A stretch of 48,804 bases of DNA from UBA995 sp035477115 (GTDB taxonomy: Bacteria; Bacillota; Sulfobacillia; UBA995), in the NCBI GenBank assembly GCA_035477115.1, contig DATIKW010000011.1, positions 1 through 48,804 on the forward strand. Direction: 5' to 3'. Position 1 is the stretch's first letter. Every line of letters starts with the position of its first letter. The position numbers and the translations under genes are program-made. The notes beneath the pieces were generated by a model, which was given only the letters and a program-made list of their open reading frames with translations, was not told where the DNA came from and ran no database searches. Shown here one piece after another: positions 1-7,234 of the stretch.

Positions 1-3000
1 GCGGGGTCTTCAATCGGCCCCTGGAGTTGAGGCTTGCTGCCGCAGTTGGTCACCACATACAGCCAATAGCAGTCGCGCCGGTCCTCGGCCACGCGGCGTT
101 CGTTCGGGGTGAGCAGGATCGTGCCCGTCGCCTCCGCCAGTCCCTTCACCTCGATGAGCCGCAGTTGGCCCGAGCTGATGTCCAGGCTGGTGACGTCGTA
201 TCCCAGGTTCTTGTCGTGGACGTCGTACACCTGCCGTCCTTGCGCCCGCTCGTACTCCATGACCACCCGCATGGCCGTGGCCTCGGTCTCCGGGTTCGGC
301 TGCAGCCGCTGCACGTCCGGGGCCTTGCGCTCAGGATGGGGCAGGACGAGGACGCTGGTCACGCGTTCGACCGCCTGAAGGGAGAGCGCGCGCTGTTGGT
401 CGTGCTCCTTGCATCGTCGCTCCCGCCGCCGGAGGAGGTCGTCGTGCCTGGCCTCCGCCCGGGCGAGCCGGCCCTCCGCGCCCTGTTCGCCGCGCTCCAC
501 CGCCTCCTGGGCCTTGCCGATCTCCAGGTCGGCCCGGTGCAGCAGTTCGGTCAGCGAGAGCTTGATGTGCGCCGAGATCCGGTCGACCTCAGCCAGGCGA
601 TCCTTGCGAGTCTCTTCGAGAAACGGTGTGAGCGACTGCTCGTTGAGCCAGGCCGTGGCTTCGGGAGCTGTAGCCACTGCGGGCAGCGTTTCTGGCGTGT
701 CCGCGGGCGTGCCTGCCTGCCGCGCTTCGCTCGGCGCCGGCGTGAAGTTCCCTAGCACGTTCGGCTCACAGAGGCGTGCCTGCCCGTCGCTGGCGATCTC
801 CACCGCAAACAACCGCTCGTGGACTACCTGGCCAAGGCCGTCCACGACCCGGGCCCGGTAGAAGTCGATGCGGGCGGGGGCATCGTGCTGGAGCGAGTGG
901 AACGTCGCCCCTTTCCCGAAGACGTCGAGCGCCTGCGCGTGGGTGTGCCGCCGGATCGCCTCGAAGAGGGGGTGCCCCGGCGTGACCCACTCCAGGTCGT
1001 TCGTCTCGGCCGTCTCCCGGACCGTGGAACAGCGAGGGTACTTGGCCGCCAGAGCGGGCAGCTTCCAACTCGGATCGCTCTCGTAGCGGTGCAGCACGGG
1101 AGGAGTCTTTCCCGGCTCGAAGGTGTGGGGGAAACGCGGAAAGGTCTTGAGCGCGAGCGGCACCAGCTCGGCCGCCTCCCGGATGAACCGGGCGATGGTC
1201 TCGGGGACCACGCGCCGTTCCTGGGCCCGCGCCCGCCGCTCGATGAGCATCTCCAGGTTGAGCTTCTTTGACGCGAGACCCTCGAGGGCGTTCTGGCAGA
1301 TGGCGCGGAACTGGCGCTCGTCCACGTTCCTCAGGAGCCGCTCCTCGAGGTCGGCGTCGCCGAGGCGCCCGGCGTAATAGTCGCGCAGGACCCGTTCCAC
1401 ATGAGGCGCGGGGAGAACCTCGCCGACCACGTTGAACACCGCATCGTCGTCAAGGGCGTCTCGGATCTCCTGAAGCTTCTGCAGCAACCGCTGGAGCACC
1501 CGACCCTCGATGGTGTTGGTGGCCACGAAGTTGAAGATCAGGCAGTCCTTGCGCTGGCCGTAGCGGTGGATGCGGCCCATGCGCTGCTCGAGGCGGTTCG
1601 GGTTCCAGGGGATGTCGTAGTTGAAGAGGATGTTGCAGACTTGGAGGTTGATGCCCTCGCCGGCCGCCTCCGTCGCCACGAGGATCTGGATGGCTCCTTC
1701 CCGGAATTGCTGCTCCGCATGCAGCCGCGTCCCGCTGTCGTCGCGTGACCCGGGCTTCATCCCGCCGTGTATGCAACCGACGCGGAACCCCCATGACTCG
1801 AGCCGCTCCACCAGGTAGTCGAGTGTGTCCTTGAACTCCGTGAAGACGAGCAGCCGTTTGTCGCGGTGGTCGAAGAAGCCTTGCTGTTGGAGGAGTTCCT
1901 TCAGCTTCGAGAGCTTGGCCTCCGCACCGGAGTTCTCGACGATCTGGGCCTGGTCGGCCAGTGCCTTGAGTTCCGAAATCTCCTCGTGAACTTGTTGGGC
2001 ATTGGCTGCGAGCGTGATGGCCTCGAGCGCTTCTTCGAGGCGCTCGCGCTCGCTCTCCTCCATCTCCTCCAGTTCGTCCGGGTCGGGCAGCTCCGGCGGA
2101 GCCAGCCGCGCGAGGTCCTGGGCGCGTTTCAGACCTTCCTCGAGACGCTTGGCCCGGTTGTAGAGGGAGTGCCGCATCGCGTAGGTGCTGGATGCCAGCC
2201 GGCGCTGGTAGAGAGACATCAAGAAGCCGATAGCGCGGGCCCGGGGGTCGTCACCCTGCGCTGCGGATTTGGCGCTCTGCTGCTTCACGAAGCGGGTGAC
2301 GTCGCGGTACAGATCGAACTCCGCCCCGTCAAACTGGAACTCCACGGTATGGGGGATGCGCTTGGTGAAGATCTTCTGCGCCACCCAGGTTCCGTCCGTC
2401 CGGCGCTCCGGGAAGTAGACCATCGCTTCTTTCGTGCGCCGCAGGTAAAAGGGCGCCCGGCGGCGGTCCATGGCCTCGCGGATGGAGCGGACGTCCGCGT
2501 AGGCATCCGCGTCGAGCAGCTGGAGGAAGAGGCTGAAGTTCAGCGGATCGCCTTTGTGCGGCGTGGCGGTGAGCAGGAGCATGTGGTCGGACGTGTCCCG
2601 CAAGAGTTCGCCCAGCTTGTAGCGGAGGCTCTTGTGGGTTTCGTCCGACGCCGACATGCGATGCGCCTCGTCGACGATGATCAAGTCCCAGTGGACCTGT
2701 CTGAGTCCCGGCAGGATGTCGTGCCGCTTGGCAAGGTCGAACGAGGTGATTACCCTCTTCTGCTCCAGCCACTGGTTCACGCCGAACTGGTCCCGGATAT
2801 CGCCGCCCTTGAGGACGAGGAATTTCTCGTCGAACTTCTCCTTGAGTTCGCGTTGCCACTGGAACGAGAGGTTGGCCGGGCCGACGATCAGGATGCGGTC
2901 GGCAAGCCCACGGAGCTGGAGTTCGCGGATCAGCAGGCCGGCCATGATCGTCTTCCCTGCCCCGGCGTCGTCCGCAAGGAGGAAGCGCACCCGGGCGACC

Positions 3001-3353
3001 TTGAGGAGATAGTCATAGACGGCCTCGAGCTGATGCGGGAGCGGGTCTATGCGGGAAATGGAGAGACCGAAGTAGGGGTCGAATTCGTAGGCGATGCCGA
3101 GGGAGTACGCCTGCAGCCCGAGGCGGAGAATGTGCCCGTCACCGTCATAGGAGTGCCGTGCGTCCAGGATGGCGAAGCCCTCGATATCGCGGGCCGTCAG
3201 GGTGACCCGTCGGAAACGCTCCGACTTCGTGCCGACCAGGCCCGCCACCCAGGTGTCCGGGCCGTCCGCGCGGACCGTCTCCACCCGCATCGGCTCGCTG
3301 AATAACGAGCCCGTCAGGATCTGCCCTTCCCGTAGAAGCTGTCTCTCACTCAC
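1..3353 (-). CDS. SNF2/DEAH-family helicase with C-terminal DUF3883 domain (3' end outside window)
   Basis: Predicted ATP-driven DNA translocase or helicase. The reading frame is open from a GTG at 3353 to the left edge (at least 1117 residues), so the stop lies outside the window. Visible motifs: Walker A DDAGAGKT (about residues 128-135), DEAH box (about 228-231), LTATPHKGD (motif III), a helicase C domain from about residue 495, and arginine-finger motif QRMGRIHRYGQ near 585-600. A charged, probably coiled-coil region precedes a DUF3883-like domain (about 1035-1110) with the LRLIEVKG signature, related to PD-(D/E)xK nuclease folds. The GTG overlaps the stop of the upstream HTH gene as GTGA, so the two are probably coupled in translation. 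SNF2-DUF3883 proteins of this size often sit in restriction or phage-defence loci, including DISARM (DrmD-like) and DUF1156-methylase clusters. That role is inference here because the partner genes would lie left of the window. Confidence 0.9.
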   Translation of the reverse strand, partial: MSERQLLREGQILTGSLFSEPMRVETVRADGPDTWVAGLVGTKSERFRRVTLTARDIEGFAILDARHSYDGDGHILRLGLQAYSLGIAYEFDPYFGLSISRIDPLPHQLEAVYDYLLKVARVRFLLADDAGAGKTIMAGLLIRELQLRGLADRILIVGPANLSFQWQRELKEKFDEKFLVLKGGDIRDQFGVNQWLEQKRVITSFDLAKRHDILPGLRQVHWDLIIVDEAHRMSASDETHKSLRYKLGELLRDTSDHMLLLTATPHKGDPLNFSLFLQLLDADAYADVRSIREAMDRRRAPFYLRRTKEAMVYFPERRTDGTWVAQKIFTKRIPHTVEFQFDGAEFDLYRDVTRFVKQQSAKSAAQGDDPRARAIGFLMSLYQRRLASSTYAMRHSLYNRAKRLEEGLKRAQDLARLAPPELPDPDELEEMEESERERLEEALEAITLAANAQQVHEEISELKALADQAQIVENSGAEAKLSKLKELLQQQGFFDHRDKRLLVFTEFKDTLDYLVERLESWGFRVGCIHGGMKPGSRDDSGTRLHAEQQFREGAIQILVATEAAGEGINLQVCNILFNYDIPWNPNRLEQRMGRIHRYGQRKDCLIFNFVATNTIEGRVLQRLLQKLQEIRDALDDDAVFNVVGEVLPAPHVERVLRDYYAGRLGDADLEERLLRNVDERQFRAICQNALEGLASKKLNLEMLIERRARAQERRVVPETIARFIREAAELVPLALKTFPRFPHTFEPGKTPPVLHRYESDPSWKLPALAAKYPRCSTVRETAETNDLEWVTPGHPLFEAIRRHTHAQALDVFGKGATFHSLQHDAPARIDFYRARVVDGLGQVVHERLFAVEIASDGQARLCEPNVLGNFTPAPSEARQAGTPADTPETLPAVATAPEATAWLNEQSLTPFLEETRKDRLAEVDRISAHIKLSLTELLHRADLEIGKAQEAVERGEQGAEGRLARAEARHDDLLRRRERRCKEHDQQRALSLQAVERVTSVLVLPHPERKAPDVQRLQPNPETEATAMRVVMEYERAQGRQVYDVHDKNLGYDVTSLDISSGQLRLIEVKGLAEATGTILLTPNERRVAEDRRDCYWLYVVTNCGSKPQLQGPIEDP

Positions 3354-3574
3354 CTTGGCGACTTCCCGCCCGGCGATCTCGCTTTCTGGGAATCCAGTTG
3401 CGCTTTCAGCTCGTGCAGCCGCTTCACCAGGAAGGGCAGCGGCATCCGCTTGCCGTTCTCCCAGCGGTTCACCGTGCTGTAGGTGACGCCGATCTCTTGG
3501 GCGAATTGCTCCTGAGTCAGATCGAGACGTTTCCGAAGCTCGCGGATGAGTCCGGGGATATCCTCAGTCTTCAT
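3350..3574 (-). CDS. XRE/Cro-type helix-turn-helix regulator, 74 aa
   Basis: Small DNA-binding protein. Residues about 9-55 form an XRE-type helix-turn-helix: LRKRLDLTQEQFAQEIGVTY, then STVNRWENGKR as recognition helix and turn, then a short basic tail. It is the first gene of a two-gene unit with the SNF2-DUF3883 helicase, whose GTG overlaps this stop codon. A TTGACA promoter with an AT-rich inverted repeat lies 53-81 bp upstream, so autoregulation is plausible. The protein resembles putative regulators placed ahead of defence genes. What it senses or binds is not visible. Confidence 0.85.
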   Translation of the reverse strand: MKTEDIPGLIRELRKRLDLTQEQFAQEIGVTYSTVNRWENGKRMPLPFLVKRLHELKAQLDSQKARSPGGKSPR

Positions 3575-3611
3575 GGCTTCATTCAGGACTCCTCGCCGCC
3601 GCGTCGCCGGG

Positions 3612-3655
3612 CATATGTATAGTTATATGTTAGCTGACATGGGGCTTGATGTCAA
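3612..3655 (-). promoter_or_regulatory. Promoter and possible operator for the HTH-helicase unit
   Basis: On the minus strand a perfect -35 TTGACA (3655-3650) is followed by a 17-bp spacer and TAACAT (3632-3627). An AT-rich imperfect inverted repeat, CATAT...ATATG (3612-3629), overlaps and follows the -10. It is a candidate binding site for the HTH protein. The AT-richness stands out against the GC-rich surroundings. Confidence 0.6.
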
Positions 3656-3673
3656 TCATTTCTCGGTTTTCTG

Positions 3674-4567
3674 TCAGTGGTAGCCCAGCGAGCGCAGGGC
3701 GGCCTGCCGATCCCGCCAGTCGGGGCTCACCTTGACCCGCAGTTCCAGGTAGACGCGAGTCCCCAGGAGCACCTCGATCTCCTGGCGGGCCAGCTGGCCG
3801 ACTTGCTTGATCAGGCCGCCCCCGTGGCCGATGATGATGCCCTTCTGCGACTCCCGTTCCACGTGGACGATGGCCCGGATGAAGATCAAGCCGCCCGGGC
3901 GCTCGTTCCACTCCTCCACCTCGACCGCGGCGGCATGGGGTATCTCGTCGCGGGTCAGGTGAAGGATCTGCTCCCGCACCAGTTCGGCAACTACGAAACG
4001 TTCCGGCTGGTCGGTGAGGGCGTCCGGCGGGAAATAGGCCGGTCCTTCGGGGAGGGACTCGAGCACGGTGGAAACCAGGGGCTCCAGGGTGGAGTCGCTC
4101 TTCGCCGACAGGAGGAAAGTGTGGCGGAATGCGGCCAGGGCCGCGTACCGGGCGAGGATGTCTGCGCCGGCATCGGCGGGAACGAGGTCAGCCTTGTTGA
4201 CCACGAGGAAGGCGGGCGCGGGGGAGCCGCCCAGCTCCCGGGCGAGGTAGCGGTCGCCCGGCCCTGGAGGGGAGGTGGCCTCGACCACCAGGAGGAGGAG
4301 TTCCACCTCGCGCATCGCCGCCCGGGCGGTCTTGATCAGGTACTCGCCCAGCTGATCGCGGGGACGCTGCACGCCGGGGGTGTCCACGAAGACCACCTGG
4401 CCGCCGGGCCGATGGACCACGCCGGCAATCCGGTTGCGGGTGGTCTGGGGCTTGTCGGATACGATGGCCAGCTTCTGCCCGACCAGCCGGTTCAGCAGCG
4501 TGGACTTGCCCACGTTGGGGCGGCCCAGGATGACCGCGAAGCCGGAGCGGAAGCCAGCGGTGGTCAT
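3674..4567 (-). CDS. era: GTPase Era
   Basis: Era binds GTP and the 3' end of 16S rRNA and helps mature the small ribosomal subunit. The 297-aa length is normal. Nucleotide motifs are complete: G1 GRPNVGKS (15-22), G3 DTPG (62-65), G4 NKAD (124-127), G5 SAK (154-156). A C-terminal KH domain (about 200-285) carries GHGGGLIK in place of the usual GKGG, a mild substitution in the RNA-binding loop. era is the last gene of the long phoH-ybeY-dgkA block. The usual recO downstream is replaced by the HTH-helicase pair. The ATG at 4567 follows the DUF3048 gene by 37 bp. Confidence 0.97.
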   Translation of the reverse strand: MTTAGFRSGFAVILGRPNVGKSTLLNRLVGQKLAIVSDKPQTTRNRIAGVVHRPGGQVVFVDTPGVQRPRDQLGEYLIKTARAAMREVELLLLVVEATSPPGPGDRYLARELGGSPAPAFLVVNKADLVPADAGADILARYAALAAFRHTFLLSAKSDSTLEPLVSTVLESLPEGPAYFPPDALTDQPERFVVAELVREQILHLTRDEIPHAAAVEVEEWNERPGGLIFIRAIVHVERESQKGIIIGHGGGLIKQVGQLARQEIEVLLGTRVYLELRVKVSPDWRDRQAALRSLGYH

Positions 4568-4604
4568 CGGCCGCCACCCGCCCGGGCGGGAAAGAGGTTG
4601 CCTG

Positions 4605-5651
4605 TCAACCGTCTACCTCCACCTCGACCCCCGTGGGGACGATTTGAACCCACACCGGGCCTGGTTCCAGCAGGAGGTCGCTGCCGTCGGCCAGGGTGAA
4701 TGTGGTCGGGCCGGTACGATCCTGCCTGGCCCATCGGAGTTCGCTAACCACTCCCCGGGAGAAGGCGCGGGCCCCGCCGTCACCGACCAGGTCCAGTTCC
4801 AGGTGATCTTCGGCGCTGCCGGGGACGTACCGGGCTGACACCTCCATCACCAGCACGGTCCGGGCGGTCACCTGCAGCGAGCGATCGACGGCGCAGATGT
4901 GCGCCACCCCGTTCTGTAATCGGAGATAGTGGCCCGTCGCTTCATCATACCGGTACTCGACATCGCTCAAGCGGCTGTAAGTCACGCGCAGGTTGCGCGC
5001 GGGTTCGCCGGAGCGGCCGGAAACGGGCCCAAAGCGAAACAGTCCGGAGGGCCTCCGTCCCGCCTCGTAGGCAAGGCCGAAATCGGTCATGGCCTGCCGC
5101 AGGCGCGATGTGCCGCTCTCGAGATCGTGAGGGGCGGGGCGCCCGGGACGGCGCTCGAAATACGCTTGCCCCCGCCCCACCTCATCCAGGCCGGCAATCC
5201 CGAGGCGCGCGAGGTCGAGGAGCGCCTCGGCCGTGCCGCCGCAGTATGCCAGGACCGCGTCGAGTTCCGCCGCCCAGTCGAGGAAATACGGGCGGAGGCT
5301 GCGGATGGGGAGCAAGACCGGCGCCTCGCGGCAGAGGTACATGGCAAGAAGGCGGGTCATTCCCCCCTCGACGGGGAACTCGAACACGAGGCAGGCCTGA
5401 ACCAGGCCGGCTTGGGGGCGGCTCAGCGGATGGTTGTCGATGACCACGGCCAAGATGCGCCGGGCGACCTGCGCCTCTTCGGCGGGTTCTCCACAGAGAG
5501 GACAGGGGATATGCTCTCCCGGCAAGGCTGCGGGCTCGGCGATGGCAGGCGGCAGTACTATCGGGGAGGGAGTGCGCCAAAGGCACCCACTGAGCCCTGC
5601 CAACACCAGGGCGAGGACGATGGTCCCGGCTGTCATGGCCCGGGCGGCCAT
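4605..5651 (-). CDS. DUF3048-family lipoprotein (YerB-like)
   Basis: Predicted extracytoplasmic lipoprotein of 348 aa. The start at 5651 is chosen because GAGGAG lies 8-13 bp upstream and it directly follows the DUF502 stop. A longer frame to 5714 would overlap that gene. The N-terminus is a lipoprotein signal with lipobox LSGC (Cys23). The DUF3048 signature is clear: ILAVVIDNHPLSRPQAGL followed by EFPVEGGMTRLLAMYL, then a second domain from about residue 215 (NLRVTYSRLSDVEYRYDEATG). A CPLC motif at about residues 50-53 precedes the first domain. Family members are poorly characterised; YerB is a known Bacillus lipoprotein. The position between DUF502 and era, where cdd often sits in Firmicutes, is unusual. 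Confidence 0.85.
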   Translation of the reverse strand: MAARAMTAGTIVLALVLAGLSGCLWRTPSPIVLPPAIAEPAALPGEHIPCPLCGEPAEEAQVARRILAVVIDNHPLSRPQAGLVQACLVFEFPVEGGMTRLLAMYLCREAPVLLPIRSLRPYFLDWAAELDAVLAYCGGTAEALLDLARLGIAGLDEVGRGQAYFERRPGRPAPHDLESGTSRLRQAMTDFGLAYEAGRRPSGLFRFGPVSGRSGEPARNLRVTYSRLSDVEYRYDEATGHYLRLQNGVAHICAVDRSLQVTARTVLVMEVSARYVPGSAEDHLELDLVGDGGARAFSRGVVSELRWARQDRTGPTTFTLADGSDLLLEPGPVWVQIVPTGVEVEVDG

Positions 5652-5652
5652 A

Positions 5653-6306
5653 TCATCGCTCCTCGCCGGTCGCCGGCCGTTCGCTCGGCAACGCGGGCCG
5701 GGGTGCCGCGGCATCGCCGCGGGTGGATGACGACAGGAGCCCGCCGGACACTACCATTTTGAACCCTTCGCTCACCGGCATGTCCAGGAAGATCACCTCA
5801 TCCCGCGGCGCGATCAGCAAGAACCCGGAGGTGGGGTTGGGGGTGGTGGGCAAGAGCACGCTCACCAGGGGCTTGCCGAGCCGGCTCGGCATCTCGCCTT
5901 CCGGCTCGCCGGTCACGAAGGCGATGGACCAGATGCCGCGGCGAGGGTACTCCACCAGCACGACCTGCTTGAAGGCGGCGGTATCTTGCCGGGAGAACGC
6001 GCCCACGATCTGCTTCGCCGCCTGATAGATCGTCCGCACCAGGGGAGCCCGGTTGATGAGGCTCTCACCGTAGGCGACCAGCCGCCGGCCCACCAGGTTG
6101 GCGGTCACGAACCCGGTGGCGAGCACCACGGCGATGGTGACGATCGCGCCCAGACCCGGCATGGGGCGTCCGAAGGCCAGATCTATCCAACGCCCGGTTA
6201 CCCCGTCCAACAGGCGGAAGAGCCATTCGAAGATGAGATAGGTCAAGAATACCGGTAAGAGGACGAGCAAGCCGGCCAGGAACGCGTTACGCATCCGCCG
6301 CATCAT
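5653..6306 (-). CDS. DUF502-family membrane protein
   Basis: Inner-membrane protein of 217 aa with two N-terminal hydrophobic segments (about 9-33 and 50-75). The conserved DUF502 core follows: APLVRTIYQAAKQIVGAF, then QVVLVEYPRRGIWSIAFVTG and VLLPTTPNPTSGFLLIAPRDEVIFLDM. The biochemical role of the family is unknown. Its ATG at 6306 overlaps the dgkA stop as ATGA, so it is coupled to the cell-envelope gene dgkA. The tail (about 185-217) is low complexity and not conserved. Confidence 0.88.
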   Translation of the reverse strand: MMRRMRNAFLAGLLVLLPVFLTYLIFEWLFRLLDGVTGRWIDLAFGRPMPGLGAIVTIAVVLATGFVTANLVGRRLVAYGESLINRAPLVRTIYQAAKQIVGAFSRQDTAAFKQVVLVEYPRRGIWSIAFVTGEPEGEMPSRLGKPLVSVLLPTTPNPTSGFLLIAPRDEVIFLDMPVSEGFKMVVSGGLLSSSTRGDAAAPRPALPSERPATGEER

Positions 6307-6794
6307 CGGCCTGACCTCCGTGCGACCCGGCGTCCGGCCAATGCCTGCCGGGACAGAATCAGCAGCACCGACAGGTGCAACCCCACCGCCAGCGGGTTAT
6401 CCTCCACGAAGGCATCCGCTCGGCACAGCATCGCCGGCAGGCGCGGGGCGAGGATCAGGATGCCTCCGGCCAGGGCGGCGATCGCCGAGACCAGCACGGC
6501 CGCGGCTGCTACCCGCTTGGCTTCCCCTACCAGGAGGGAGAAACGGTTGCCGGCCTCCACGTCGCCCAGTCGTTCCATGGCCGTGTTCACCAGTTCCGCC
6601 ACGAAGACCAGGCCCGCCAGCAGGATCAGATCCACGCCCTCGGCGGCCGTGACCCCGGCCAGGACGGCCGTGCCCAGCACCAGCCAGGCCGCCGCCGCAT
6701 GGAAGCGCAGATTGGGCTCCTGGCGGTAGGCGGTGAGGAGCCCGGACCAGGCGCCCCGGAAACTCCGGACCAGGCTGCCGTCGCGGGCGGTCAT
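6303..6794 (-). CDS. dgkA: Diacylglycerol/undecaprenol kinase
   Basis: Small integral-membrane lipid kinase, 163 aa, that phosphorylates undecaprenol or diacylglycerol. Family signature residues are present: FVAELVNTAMERLGD (Glu67, Asn70-Thr71, Glu74) and GEAKRVAAAAVLVSA (90-104). Three core transmembrane helices are visible. A C-terminal extension (about 118-163) adds a fourth hydrophobic helix (about 136-152), which is longer than the usual 120-130 aa enzyme. The ATG at 6794 overlaps the ybeY stop (ATGA). The frame stays open upstream to 7127, but that part is a shadow of ybeY. Confidence 0.92.
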   Translation of the reverse strand: MTARDGSLVRSFRGAWSGLLTAYRQEPNLRFHAAAAWLVLGTAVLAGVTAAEGVDLILLAGLVFVAELVNTAMERLGDVEAGNRFSLLVGEAKRVAAAAVLVSAIAALAGGILILAPRLPAMLCRADAFVEDNPLAVGLHLSVLLILSRQALAGRRVARRSGR

Positions 6795-7234
6795 GGCGAG
6801 GGGGCCGCTGCCGACCGGGCGAGGCGTTCCCGTCCCTGCATGGCTCCCGCACCCTCCGCGTCTTCGTGGTCGAAGCCCAGAAGGTGCAAGACGCCGTGGA
6901 TCGTCAGTTGCATCAGTTCCTCCTCCAGGCTGGCTCCCTGGGCGGCCGCCCGTTGTACGCCGATCACCACGTCTCCAAGGTGCGGCGGCCCCTCCGGCGG
7001 CGCCGGTCCCGCCTGAGGGAACGCCAGCACATCGGTGGGGCCTTCCATCCCCCGGTAACGGCGGTTCAAATCGGCCATGGCCGCGTCGTCCATCAGGCAC
7101 AAACTGAGTTCGGCCTGTCCGCGCCAATCCCCCGCAGCCAGAGCGGCGAGGGCCGCGCCGCGAAGTAAGTCTTCGAACTCGGCGGTTATCGCGAACTCCT
7201 CCTGCCGGTTGACGATATCCACGACCGCGCTCAT
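6791..7234 (-). CDS. ybeY: Endoribonuclease YbeY (16S rRNA maturation)
   Basis: Metal-dependent endoribonuclease of rRNA maturation and ribosome quality control, 147 aa. The zinc signature HGVLHLLGFDH has its three histidines at 113, 117 and 123. The conserved LNRRYRGMEGPTDVLAFP precedes it. The GTP-independent partner Era lies three genes downstream. Start and stop both overlap neighbours as ATGA (yqfF upstream, dgkA downstream). The C-terminal 15 residues are unconserved. Confidence 0.95.
   Translation of the reverse strand: MSAVVDIVNRQEEFAITAEFEDLLRGAALAALAAGDWRGQAELSLCLMDDAAMADLNRRYRGMEGPTDVLAFPQAGPAPPEGPPHLGDVVIGVQRAAAQGASLEEELMQLTIHGVLHLLGFDHEDAEGAGAMQGRERLARSAAAPSP

Noticed and set aside
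27..755. 242-codon plus-strand open frame at the left edge
   Set aside because: Antisense to the continuous helicase frame; no family similarity or ribosome binding site.
1866..3305. 479-codon plus-strand open frame
   Set aside because: It is antisense to the helicase, whose motifs (Walker A, DEAH, motif VI) prove the minus strand. Long empty frames are common opposite high-GC genes.
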